Origin: Eubacterium sp.
GTDB taxonomy: Bacteria; Bacillota; Clostridia; Lachnospirales; Lachnospiraceae
DNA length: 50,932 nucleotides
Direction of reading: 5' to 3'
Assembly (NCBI GenBank): GCA_017433295.1
Contig: JAFRHL010000031.1
Span: 1-50,932 of the forward strand
The translations under genes were made by a program, and so were the position numbers. Below are positions 35,608-43,757 of the stretch, piece by piece. A model generated the notes under the pieces. That model worked only from the letters and a program-made list of their open reading frames with translations. It was not told where the DNA came from and did no database searches. Positions within the stretch are counted from its first letter, which is position 1, and the number at the start of each line of letters is the position of its first letter.

Positions 35608-36222
35608 CTATATGCCAAGGCATTTTACGATACATTGACTGATGAATTCTGCAAGTCTGTCCACCAGATACAGTCTGGTATAGGGCAGCGTCAGTTCGGG
35701 AATACCATTTTCCATACCCACGATCCCTGTGATGGAAACGTCTCCGATGGCGGGCAGGGATTTCCTGAGACCTCTGCCGGGGAGCAGGGGCCCGGGGGAG
35801 ATGGATACCTTTCCCAGATGCTCTTTAGAACCAAGGGCGGCATCCACTGCTATGAAACGGCAGCCGGGATGCCGCTCTTTTATTGTGGGCAGGATTCTCT
35901 GCAGATTTTCAGCATGAAGGGGGTGCTGTAATGTTCCGTAAACAGGAAGATCCGCGGGGGAGGAAAGCAGCCTGCTGCCCACCAGGGGTCCAAGGCAGTC
36001 TCCGGTGATGCGATCACTTCCGATACAGAGTACGCCCCAGCCGGCCCCGGCCTGCTGTCCGGGCAGAATCCCGGGCCTCCCCTCCGGCCGCCCGCAGAGC
36101 GGAGAAACCGTAACATGGGGACTGACCTCCCTTCTGGTATATCCGGATAAAAGCTCTGCGGCAGAGGTCATGTTTTCTGCCGCCGGATTAAAAAGAACTT
36201 TAGACTTGAGTCTTTGATCCAT
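35608..36222 (-). CDS. yyaC: YyaC-type spore protein (DUF1256)
   Basis: Sporulation-associated YyaC protein, structurally related to germination-type proteases (GPR/HybD-like phosphorylase fold). Diagnostic stretches are LCIGSDRITGDCLGPLVGSRL, YGTLQHPLHAENL, FIAVDAALGS and PAIGDVSITGIVG. The 204 residues are normal length. It indicates an endospore former. The ribosome site AGAGG is sequestered in a small hairpin (36231-36244). Confidence 0.9.
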   Translation of the reverse strand: MDQRLKSKVLFNPAAENMTSAAELLSGYTRREVSPHVTVSPLCGRPEGRPGILPGQQAGAGWGVLCIGSDRITGDCLGPLVGSRLLSSPADLPVYGTLQHPLHAENLQRILPTIKERHPGCRFIAVDAALGSKEHLGKVSISPGPLLPGRGLRKSLPAIGDVSITGIVGMENGIPELTLPYTRLYLVDRLAEFISQCIVKCLGI

Positions 36223-36230
36223 AATGAAAA

Positions 36231-36244
36231 CCTCTTTTTAGAGG
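36231..36244 (-). promoter_or_regulatory. Hairpin covering the yyaC ribosome binding site
   Basis: The minus strand reads CCTCT-AAAA-AGAGG, and the right arm is the Shine-Dalgarno sequence 8 bases from the ATG. A second short stem (GGGGA/TCCCC) lies just upstream. Translation may be dampened. Confidence 0.4.
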
Positions 36245-36484
36245 GGAGTCTTCCCCCGTCTGATATAACAGTTGCAGTATAAATATAGGCTTTTTGATGC
36301 CGCCTTATTCACGTCCGGGGATTTGTTTTTTGCTGAAATTTGCGGATTTCTTCGACAGGGAATCCCATTTTTGGTTCCATGGGACATGCTACTCTTTTGC
36401 CGGGACTTGCAGATGACCACCGCAAAAAGGTGGGAGATGCCTCCGGCGGAAAGCCGGAAATGTACAGAAAGGCGGCACAATATC

Positions 36485-37762
36485 ATGTCAGTGAATAAGA
36501 AGGAAATCGGAAAAAAGGAAGAACTGCAGACCAGACTGCTTCCCAAGAACTACCGGCAGATCGGGGAGCCGGGCTCTAAAAAAATATATATCGAGGATTA
36601 TGTATATACCTATTTAAACAGAATGGCTCAGCCGGGAAATCTGTATTCCAGAGGAGCCATATTGTTCGGGAAGACATACCGGACGGCGGCGGGGACCTGC
36701 CTCTTTATCAGCGGGGCCATGTCCTGCCAGAGCATCGAATTCGATCTTGAGGAGACTGTATTTTCCGAGGAGGTCTGGAATGAGATCTACCGGGTCAGGG
36801 ATACCTGGTTCCCCGGGCTTGAGATCTGCGGCTGGTTTTTGTCCCGGATGGGGTTTTCGGTGGAACTTAACGATAAGATCATCCGGATCCATATGGATAA
36901 TTTTAATGGAGAAAATAAGGTCTTATATATGATGGATGTCCTGGAGAACGAGGATGCCTTTTACCAGTTTGAAAATTATTCTCTGAGGAAACAGAAGGGC
37001 TATTATATCTATTATGAGTCCAATCATGAGATGGCAGATTATATGCTGGCCGAGGGTCAGGGGGATGATATGAGAAAAACAGCCAATATTTCTTCGGAGC
37101 TCCGGCGGGATTCCTCGGTGGTAAGAAACTATAAGAATACGCTTCAGAAAAAGAAATCCGGAAAGCAGGAAAAGCTGTCCCGGTGGAGTCCCCTTACGGC
37201 AGCGGGAGCGGCGATGATCATCGTGGCTCTGGCCTACGGGATATATTCCGTCAATGATTTTCGACAGCAGCAGCGGGCAGAAGCAGTATTTAACCAGACA
37301 GATCCTTCACTGGACCGGCTGCTTTCGGACCAGGAAGAAGATACCAGAGAAGAAAGTACGAGGGAAGCCGGCACTGAGGAAGCGGATACAAAAGAAACAG
37401 ATAAAAAGGAAGCAGATACAGGGGAAACCGGGGAGACGAAAAAAGCCTCGGATGAGACGGAAACGATTTCAGACAGGGAGAGTAATCAGGACGCCGACCG
37501 GGATTCAGACAGGGGGAATGACAGCGATGATGCAGGTGATACCGATGTGTTTACCCAGGAGGATCCGGATGACGTGGTGGAGAGCTGGGCTTATATAGGA
37601 GGGGAGTACACCGTAAAGAAGGGAGACACCCTGGCCAGTATATCAAAAGAGATCTATGATTCTTATGATTACATTCAGAAAATAGCAGATGAAAATAATA
37701 TTGAAAATATAAACCAGATATATCCCGGGCAGGTGTTAAAAATTCCTCTGATCAATGACTGA
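36485..37762 (+). CDS. Membrane-anchored LysM protein with MPN-like N-terminal domain
   Basis: A 425-residue protein with a cytoplasmic N-terminal domain, one membrane helix (PLTAAGAAMIIVALAYGIYSV, near residue 245), an acidic Glu/Asp/Thr-rich linker of about 100 residues, and a C-terminal LysM domain (YTVKKGDTLASISKEIY to QVLKIPL) for peptidoglycan binding. The N-terminal part (GAILFGKT, LEICGWFLSRMGF, NGENKVLYMMDVLENEDAFYQF) has the strand pattern of a JAB/MPN domain but lacks the HxH zinc motif; that assignment is inference. The ATG at 36485 follows AAGGCGG. The longer frame upstream has no ribosome site. Confidence 0.8.
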   Translation: MSVNKKEIGKKEELQTRLLPKNYRQIGEPGSKKIYIEDYVYTYLNRMAQPGNLYSRGAILFGKTYRTAAGTCLFISGAMSCQSIEFDLEETVFSEEVWNEIYRVRDTWFPGLEICGWFLSRMGFSVELNDKIIRIHMDNFNGENKVLYMMDVLENEDAFYQFENYSLRKQKGYYIYYESNHEMADYMLAEGQGDDMRKTANISSELRRDSSVVRNYKNTLQKKKSGKQEKLSRWSPLTAAGAAMIIVALAYGIYSVNDFRQQQRAEAVFNQTDPSLDRLLSDQEEDTREESTREAGTEEADTKETDKKEADTGETGETKKASDETETISDRESNQDADRDSDRGNDSDDAGDTDVFTQEDPDDVVESWAYIGGEYTVKKGDTLASISKEIYDSYDYIQKIADENNIENINQIYPGQVLKIPLIND

Positions 37763-37863
37763 TTCCACCGGAATTGCCCGGAAAATTTTGAACGGGTCGG
37801 GAGGCAGTACAAAAAAATGAGAAAAAATATCGGAAGAAGGTGGTCTTTCCCGAAGAAATCAAG

Positions 37864-37869
37864 TATAAT
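37864..37869 (+). promoter_or_regulatory. Candidate -10 box for the DUF5711 gene
   Basis: A perfect TATAAT with a weak TGGTCT at 17 bp, about 40 bp before the start at 37908. Confidence 0.4.
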
Positions 37870-37907
37870 ACATGGGACATAATATTTTTTAGAAAAGAGT
37901 GTTTTCC

Positions 37908-39116
37908 ATGGCGAAGCAGATATATAATTTTGAAGTGTTTACCAATAAGAAGGAACAACTTCGCAGGATCCAGCGAAAGAGGATAAGAAGGCAGCGGGCG
38001 AAATGGATTTTTCTGGCCTGCATAGTTATTCTTATCCTTATTGTGTTGTACTTCCTGCAGGACAGCCGCTGCAATTACTATATTTATAATGATATAAAAA
38101 AGACCGAGAACAGTAATGATGTAACCTACCTGACCTTTGCGGACGGATATATCAAGTACAGCAGTGACGGGGTAGAATACCAGAAACAATTCGGAAAGGC
38201 CGTGTGGAATGTTCCTGTTTCCTATCAGCATCCTTACAGTGCCCAGTCAACATCCTATCTGGTACTGGCAGACAAGAGCAGTAATGCCCTGACCATATTT
38301 AACGAAGAGGGAAAGGTAAATACCCTCACTTTACGGTATCCGGTACTTCAGACAGGTGTTTCAGACCAGGGGATCATTGAGGTTATTTTAGACGGCGGGG
38401 ATAAAAGCTATATCCAGATGTATGATAAAGAAGGCAACATGATCGCTGACATGAAGACCTCCATAGATGAGACCGGCTATCCTGTGACGGCGGCTATTTC
38501 ACCTGATGGGACCCAGCTTGCCGTGAGCTACTTTACGATCTCCGGGATGAATGCCAGGACCAGTATCGCAGTTTATGACTTCAGCCGCCAGCTCCAGAAT
38601 AACAACGTCAACCTGAAGGGCGGTTTCGAGTACAAGGATTATATGATACCCAAGCTGACCTTTACCAGCAACAAGCTGCTGGCAGCCTTTGGGGAGGATA
38701 AGACCTTCTTTTATGACGTATCTGACAAACCGGAGCTTTTAAGGACCCTGGAGTTTGATGCCGATATTGAAAGTGTATTTGAAGGAAAACGGCATATCGG
38801 CTATATCCTTGATAATGCCGAGAACAAGGCGGAGGGCCGGTACCGTCTCCTGCTTTATAACAGGTCCGGCTTTAAGAAGCTGGAGGTTCCCCTTGACATG
38901 AATTATGATACCATTTTCATGAAGGGCCGGGAAATTTTTGCCATCCGGGGGAATGAATGTACCATTATCAATACAAAGGGAAAGATCATTTTTCAAGAAA
39001 GTCTGGAGGGCAACGGCATCGAGAGCATCCTTCCTGCCTTCGGCTGGAGAAGCTATCATGTGATCTTCCGGGACCGGATCGTCAAAATGTCATTGCGTTT
39101 CTGGGGAGACGACTGA
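37908..39116 (+). CDS. DUF5711-type membrane-anchored beta-propeller-like protein
   Basis: A 402-residue protein with a basic N-terminus, a single membrane helix (WIFLACIVILILIVLYFL, about residues 30-50) and a large extracytoplasmic domain of repeated short beta strands with turn motifs such as SPDGTQLAVSY and ISGMNARTSIAVYDF, typical of a degenerate beta-propeller. It matches what I know as DUF5711, found in Lachnospiraceae. Function is unknown. It follows the LysM gene by about 145 bp, which suggests a related envelope role. Confidence 0.78.
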   Translation: MAKQIYNFEVFTNKKEQLRRIQRKRIRRQRAKWIFLACIVILILIVLYFLQDSRCNYYIYNDIKKTENSNDVTYLTFADGYIKYSSDGVEYQKQFGKAVWNVPVSYQHPYSAQSTSYLVLADKSSNALTIFNEEGKVNTLTLRYPVLQTGVSDQGIIEVILDGGDKSYIQMYDKEGNMIADMKTSIDETGYPVTAAISPDGTQLAVSYFTISGMNARTSIAVYDFSRQLQNNNVNLKGGFEYKDYMIPKLTFTSNKLLAAFGEDKTFFYDVSDKPELLRTLEFDADIESVFEGKRHIGYILDNAENKAEGRYRLLLYNRSGFKKLEVPLDMNYDTIFMKGREIFAIRGNECTIINTKGKIIFQESLEGNGIESILPAFGWRSYHVIFRDRIVKMSLRFWGDD

Positions 39117-39205
39117 GCAAAAAAATGCACTCAACTATTTACCTGTAAAGATGTACACTTTTTACAACTTTTTAAAGAGCAAGAACAAAATTCAACTATA
39201 CATTT

Positions 39206-39235
39206 TTGCTCTCAAGGGAAAATATATGCTATAAT
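39206..39235 (+). promoter_or_regulatory. Promoter of the exported CbiK-like gene
   Basis: TTGCTC (39206-39211), an 18-bp spacer and TATAAT (39230-39235) preceded by TGC, giving an extended -10. Confidence 0.65.
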
Positions 39236-39246
39236 ATCCAGTGTAT

Positions 39247-39270
39247 CGGTATTTTAATTAAAAAATACCG
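39247..39270. promoter_or_regulatory. Inverted repeat at the CbiK-like gene transcription start
   Basis: Perfect arms CGGTATTTT and AAAATACCG around an AATTAA centre, placed just downstream of the -10 box. It is positioned to be an operator or a 5' stabilising hairpin. It does not resemble a Fur box. Confidence 0.5.
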
Positions 39271-39312
39271 GGTAGGATATTTACTATTTTTTTCATGAGG
39301 AGGTATAATAAA

Positions 39313-40425
39313 ATGAAAAAAATGCTTGCAATTCTCTTTGCAATGATCCTTGCATTGAGTCTGCTGACAGCCTGTGGCGGATCTACAGGCGGGAATGAAG
39401 CTGCTGATACAGAAGAGAAGACAGAAGCAGCCGTTGAGACAACAGAAGAAGCAGAAGATGCTGAAGAAGCAGAAGACGCTTTGGCAACAGGAGATTTCAC
39501 CAAGGATGATCCCCTGAACCAGGATGAGATCGGTGAAAAAGAGATCCTTGTAGTCAGCTTTGGTACAAGCTTCAATGACAGCCGTGTAGCTACCATCGGA
39601 GCCATCGAGAAGGCCATCAAGGACAAGTTTGAGAAGGACGGATGGGCAGTTCGCCGTGCATTTACCAGCTCCATCATCATCGACCACATCAAGAGCTATC
39701 CGGGAATGCTTACTGACGACCAGAAGGCATCCTTAGGACTTAGTGATGATGAACTTGCAGCAGTTACCAACGTTGATTATATTGATACAGCTTTAAAGCG
39801 CGCTGTAGACAACGGCGTGAAACAGCTTGTCGTACAGCCCACCCACCTGATGAGCGGTGCTGAGAACGCAGAGCTTAAGAATGCTCTGGCTGATTATTCC
39901 TCCAAGATGGATATTGCCATCGGTGAGCCCCTTCTTTCAAGTGATGAAGACTTTGACGCTGTGGCTGATGCCCTGGTTAAGGTAACAGAGAGCTTCAAGA
40001 GTGATGATACAGCCATTGTTTTCATGGGCCATGGTACACCTGCAGAGAATACAGACGTAGATCCTTCCGTTTCCAACAAGACCTACTCCAAGATGCAGGA
40101 GAAGCTGAATGAGAAGGGCGGAGCCAACTACTATGTAGGCGTTGTTGAGTCCGATATCGAGGGCTTAAGCCTTGACCAGCTCGTTCCGAAGGTAAAAGAA
40201 GGCGGAGATTATAAGAAAGTTGTCTTAAGACCCATGATGGTTGTTGCAGGAGACCATGCCAACAACGATATGGCAGATGAGAGTGATGATGAGTCCTGGG
40301 TATCCACCTTCAAGGCAGAAGGCTATGAGGTTGAGCCTGTGATCGAAGGTCTTGGACAGGTTCCTGAGATTCAGGATATTTATGTTGCCCATGCTCAGGC
40401 AGCAATCGACAGCCTTAACAAATAA
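39313..40425 (+). CDS. Exported CbiK-like tetrapyrrole chelatase lipoprotein
   Basis: A 370-residue lipoprotein whose mature part is a class II chelatase of the anaerobic cobaltochelatase CbiK family. The signal peptide ends in the lipobox LTAC, followed by a ~45-residue Glu/Ala/Thr-rich linker, then the domain from EILVVSFGTSFNDSR. The conserved histidine regions are all present: QPTHLMSGAEN, FMGHGTPAE and MMVVAGDHANNDMAD. Cytoplasmic CbiK inserts Co2+ into sirohydrochlorin for cobalamin synthesis. A surface-attached form next to a FecBCD-type importer instead suggests metal removal from, or handling of, an external tetrapyrrole, as proposed for periplasmic CbiK of Desulfovibrio. Start at 39313 follows AGGAGGT. 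Confidence 0.9.
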   Translation: MKKMLAILFAMILALSLLTACGGSTGGNEAADTEEKTEAAVETTEEAEDAEEAEDALATGDFTKDDPLNQDEIGEKEILVVSFGTSFNDSRVATIGAIEKAIKDKFEKDGWAVRRAFTSSIIIDHIKSYPGMLTDDQKASLGLSDDELAAVTNVDYIDTALKRAVDNGVKQLVVQPTHLMSGAENAELKNALADYSSKMDIAIGEPLLSSDEDFDAVADALVKVTESFKSDDTAIVFMGHGTPAENTDVDPSVSNKTYSKMQEKLNEKGGANYYVGVVESDIEGLSLDQLVPKVKEGGDYKKVVLRPMMVVAGDHANNDMADESDDESWVSTFKAEGYEVEPVIEGLGQVPEIQDIYVAHAQAAIDSLNK

Positions 40426-40490
40426 TAAAGGTCTTTACGGGGTAATCTCTGATTAATTATATCATAGTTTACCGGGCTAAAAATGTAATT

Positions 40491-40522
40491 AAAGGCAGTT
40501 CTCTTATGGACTGCCTTTTCTT
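40491..40522 (+). terminator. Intrinsic terminator after the CbiK-like gene
   Basis: Perfect 9-bp stem AAAGGCAGT / ACTGCCTTT with an 10-nt loop and an interrupted T run. Genes downstream may be expressed by partial readthrough or their own promoter. Confidence 0.75.
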
Positions 40523-40604
40523 GCGATAAGGATTCTGTGCGGTTTTGGGAGCTTTTTTTGATAAGAATGTCAGAAAAAGCAGAGATTTTCAGGGGGTTAG
40601 AGTA

Positions 40605-41513
40605 ATGTCAAAAAAATTTTGGGTAATTTTAGCAGGGATGCTGCTGATTGCGCTGTTTTCCGGGGGCTGCGGAGTAAAGAACCAGGAAGAAAAAGCAGAG
40701 GCCACGACCCGGGAGAAGAAAGATTACAGCAAGCTGGTGGCCAGCGAGGATGAAATGATCGCCATTGATAAGGTGGTTAAGGAGGGCATGGTTCCCATCG
40801 AAGGGAAAAGCCTGAAAGACGGGACATATGATATTAAGGTAAATACCAGCTCTTCCATGTTCCCTGTAACAGACTGCAGCCTGACAGTGGATAACGGGAA
40901 GATGACCGCAGTGATGACCATGAGCGGGAAGGGCTATCTTTATCTTTTCATGGGCACCGGGAAAGAGGCTGTTGATTCAGATGAAAGCCAGTATATCCCC
41001 TTTGAAGAGGACAAAGATGGCAAGCATACATTCACGGTTCCGGTAAAGGCCCTGAATGAGGCGATTCCCTGTACTGCTTTCAGTAAAAGGAAGGAAAAAT
41101 GGTATAACAGGATGATCTGCTTCCGGGCAGATTCCCTTCCGGAAGAGGCTTTTGCGGAGGGAGTGCTCCATACCGTAAAGAGCCTGGGTCTGAAAGACGG
41201 TACCTATACAGCGGAGATGACTCTGGGAGGAGGCTCCGGCCGGGCGGAGGTTGAAACGCCTGTGACCCTGAATATAAAAGACGGAAAATGCACAGCGCAA
41301 ATTGTCTGGAGCAGTTCAAACTATGATTATATGCTGGTGGACGGCCAGAAATATGATCCCATAAATACCGAAGGGAATTCCACCTTTGAAATTCCCGTCC
41401 GCATATTTGACATGCCCATAGCGGTGGTGGGGGACACCACAGCCATGAGCCAGCCCCATGAGATTGAATACACCATGACCTTTGACTCCTCCACGATTCA
41501 GGAGAAAAAATAA
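40605..41513 (+). CDS. Two-domain NEAT-like surface lipoprotein
   Basis: A 302-residue lipoprotein (lipobox-like FSGGC) with two beta-rich domains. Domain 1 (about residues 58-170) begins KDGTYDIKVNTSSS and contains DNGKMTAVMTMSG and FSKRKEKWYNR. Domain 2 (about 185-295) begins KDGTYTAEMTLGGGSGR, has KDGKCTAQIVWSSSNYDYM followed by VDGQKYD, and ends in DTTAMSQPHEIEYTMTF. The DGTY start, DGK turn and paired tyrosines resemble NEAT haem-binding domains, but I cannot confirm that family. A paralogue with the same two domains is at 47458. AGGGGG precedes the ATG. It lies 48 bp before the binding-protein gene. Confidence 0.72.
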   Translation: MSKKFWVILAGMLLIALFSGGCGVKNQEEKAEATTREKKDYSKLVASEDEMIAIDKVVKEGMVPIEGKSLKDGTYDIKVNTSSSMFPVTDCSLTVDNGKMTAVMTMSGKGYLYLFMGTGKEAVDSDESQYIPFEEDKDGKHTFTVPVKALNEAIPCTAFSKRKEKWYNRMICFRADSLPEEAFAEGVLHTVKSLGLKDGTYTAEMTLGGGSGRAEVETPVTLNIKDGKCTAQIVWSSSNYDYMLVDGQKYDPINTEGNSTFEIPVRIFDMPIAVVGDTTAMSQPHEIEYTMTFDSSTIQEKK

Positions 41514-41561
41514 CAGAGGCCGGGACCATGTCGATCGATTGGAAGAAGATTGGAGATTATC

Positions 41562-42713
41562 ATGAATAAAAGAATGAGTCTTTTGGGACTGCTGCTGATA
41601 CTGATGTGTCTGACGGCCGGCTGCGGCGGAGGCGGAGCCGGTGCAGAAGCCTCCTGGGACAGCCTGAAATCCACAGGAAAGATGGAACTGTCCAATGCCT
41701 CACAGTTTGAAGTAGAATATTTTGAGGGAGGATATTCCCTGATCACCATTGCCGGTGAGGACCGGTTCCTGCTGGTTCCTGAGGATGCGGAGGTGCCGGA
41801 AGGACTTGACGAAAAGATCACAGTGATCAGGAAACCCGTAGAGGGGCTTTATCTGGCAGCTTCTTCGGCTATGGATTTCTACCGGCAGCTGGACTGCCTT
41901 GACCAGGTTAAGATGACCAGTACCCAGAGCTCCGACTGGAGCTTTCCCGAGGTGGTGCAGGCCTTAGAAGATGAGGATATGCTCTATGTGGGGAAATACA
42001 GCGCCCCGGATTATGAGACCATAGTGGACGAAAACTGTGGCCTTGCCATAGAGTCCACCATGATCTATCACAGCCCTGAGATCAAGGAAAAGCTTGAAAA
42101 AATGGGTGTTCCCGTTATGGTGGAGCGGTCCAGCTACGAAACAGATCCTCTGGGCAGGATGGAGTGGATCAAGCTTTACGGCCTGCTCTGTGATAAGGAA
42201 GAGGAAGCGGAGAAGTTCTTTCAGGAGCAGACTCAGCAGCTTGAGGAGGTGCTCACCGGAGAACAGACCGGGAAAAAGGTTGCCTTCTTCTATGTAAGCT
42301 CAGCCGGTTATGTCAATGTCAGAAAACCGGGGGACTATATCACAAAGATGATTGATATGGCCGGGGGAACCTATGCTCTTTCTGATATGGCGGTGGAAGG
42401 GGATTCTGCCATGTCCACCCTCAACATGCAGATGGAGGACTTTTATGCCAGCGCCCATGACGCAGATATCCTGATTTATAACAGCACCATCGAAGGAAAC
42501 CTTGAGAGCCTTGACCAGCTCTATCAGAAGAACAAACTTTTTCAGGAGTTTAAGGCGGTCAAAGAAGGAAATGTCTGGTGTACGGGAAGCAATATGTTCC
42601 AGGAGACCACCGGCGCGGCTCAGATGATCAAGGATCTCTACAGTGTGATACACAACGATAAAAATGCGGCAGACAGCGGACTTGAGCTGACCTTCCTGCA
42701 TCCGGTAAAGTGA
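41562..42713 (+). CDS. BtuF/FecB-type ABC substrate-binding lipoprotein
   Basis: A 383-residue lipoprotein (lipobox LTAGC) of the helical-backbone metal-chelate binding-protein class, which delivers iron-siderophore, haem or cobalamin to FecCD/BtuC permeases. It has the two-lobe pattern joined by a long helix, for example SPEIKEKLEKMGVPVMVE in lobe 1 and SLDQLYQKNKLFQEFKAVKEG near the C-terminus. The ligand is not evident. GGAG precedes the ATG at 41562. Twelve bases separate it from the permease. Confidence 0.9.
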   Translation: MNKRMSLLGLLLILMCLTAGCGGGGAGAEASWDSLKSTGKMELSNASQFEVEYFEGGYSLITIAGEDRFLLVPEDAEVPEGLDEKITVIRKPVEGLYLAASSAMDFYRQLDCLDQVKMTSTQSSDWSFPEVVQALEDEDMLYVGKYSAPDYETIVDENCGLAIESTMIYHSPEIKEKLEKMGVPVMVERSSYETDPLGRMEWIKLYGLLCDKEEEAEKFFQEQTQQLEEVLTGEQTGKKVAFFYVSSAGYVNVRKPGDYITKMIDMAGGTYALSDMAVEGDSAMSTLNMQMEDFYASAHDADILIYNSTIEGNLESLDQLYQKNKLFQEFKAVKEGNVWCTGSNMFQETTGAAQMIKDLYSVIHNDKNAADSGLELTFLHPVK

Positions 42714-42725
42714 GGAAGTGAAACT

Positions 42726-43742
42726 ATGGATAAACGTGTAAGGCAAAGATATGCCCTGGGCTACATCATACTGGCCCTTCTCCTGCTGATCCTCCTGGTC
42801 TGGAATATCAATGCGGGAAGTGTAAATCTTTCGGTCTCAGATGTGGCTAAAATATTGCTGTCCCATGACAATACCTCTGTGAAAGGACATATTGTGTGGG
42901 ATATCCGCCTGCCGAGGATCCTGGCGGCGGTAATCCTGGGAGGAGCCCTGGCAGTATCAGGCTTCCTGCTGCAGACCTTCTTCTCCAACCCCATTGCAGG
43001 GCCCTTTGTGCTGGGTATTTCCTCCGGCGCCAAGATGATCGTCGCCCTGGTCATGATAGCGACCCTTTCCAGGGGCATCCTGATCAACTCCGCTGTTATG
43101 ATTTTGGCAGCCTTTGTGGGCTCCATGATTTCCATGAGCCTTATATTGCTGATCTCCCAGAGGGTTTCCAGTATGTCCATCCTGATCATCTGCGGTGTCA
43201 TGATCGGCTATATCTGCACGGCGGCGACAGAATTTGTGATTACCTTCGCGGATGATTCCAATATCGTGAATCTCCATAACTGGTCCATGGGAAGCTTTTC
43301 CGGTATAAGCTGGGAAAATATCGCTGTCATGACGGTGATGGTGATCCTGTCCATGGTGTTTGCCTTCCTTTTATCCAAGCCCATGGGAGCCTACCAGCTG
43401 GGGGAGACCTATGCCAGGAATATGGGGGTAAATATCAAGCTGCTTCGCATGGAGCTGATCCTTCTCTCCAGCATCCTTTCCGCCTGTGTTACAGCCTTTG
43501 CGGGACCCATTTCCTTCGTGGGCATTGCGGTACCCCACCTGATAAAGAGTCTGTTTAAAACCTCCAAGCCCATCGTGATGGTTCCGGCAGGCTTTCTGGG
43601 CGGAGCAGTCTTCTGCCTCCTTTGCGACCTCATTGCCAGATGTATTTTCGCGCCCACGGAACTTAGTATCAGTTCGGTGACAGCAGTATTCGGAGCTCCC
43701 GTGGTGATCTGGATCATGCTTCACCGGGACCGCAGACGGTAG
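42726..43742 (+). CDS. FecCD-type ABC permease
   Basis: A 338-residue BtuC/FecCD permease with about nine to ten membrane helices. The family motifs IRLPRILAAVILGGALAVSG and FFSNPIAGPFVLGISSGA are intact, as is the ATPase-contact region GPISFVGIAVPHLIK near the C-terminus. It forms the channel of the importer; a homodimer is expected since there is only one permease gene. Sixteen bases separate it from the ATPase start. Confidence 0.95.
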   Translation: MDKRVRQRYALGYIILALLLLILLVWNINAGSVNLSVSDVAKILLSHDNTSVKGHIVWDIRLPRILAAVILGGALAVSGFLLQTFFSNPIAGPFVLGISSGAKMIVALVMIATLSRGILINSAVMILAAFVGSMISMSLILLISQRVSSMSILIICGVMIGYICTAATEFVITFADDSNIVNLHNWSMGSFSGISWENIAVMTVMVILSMVFAFLLSKPMGAYQLGETYARNMGVNIKLLRMELILLSSILSACVTAFAGPISFVGIAVPHLIKSLFKTSKPIVMVPAGFLGGAVFCLLCDLIARCIFAPTELSISSVTAVFGAPVVIWIMLHRDRRR

Positions 43743-43757
43743 AAAGGCGGGATGACC

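Noticed and set aside
39117-39312. Fur-box search upstream of the exported chelatase gene
   Set aside because: No GATAATGATAATCATTATC-like sequence is visible; the symmetric element present is of another type.
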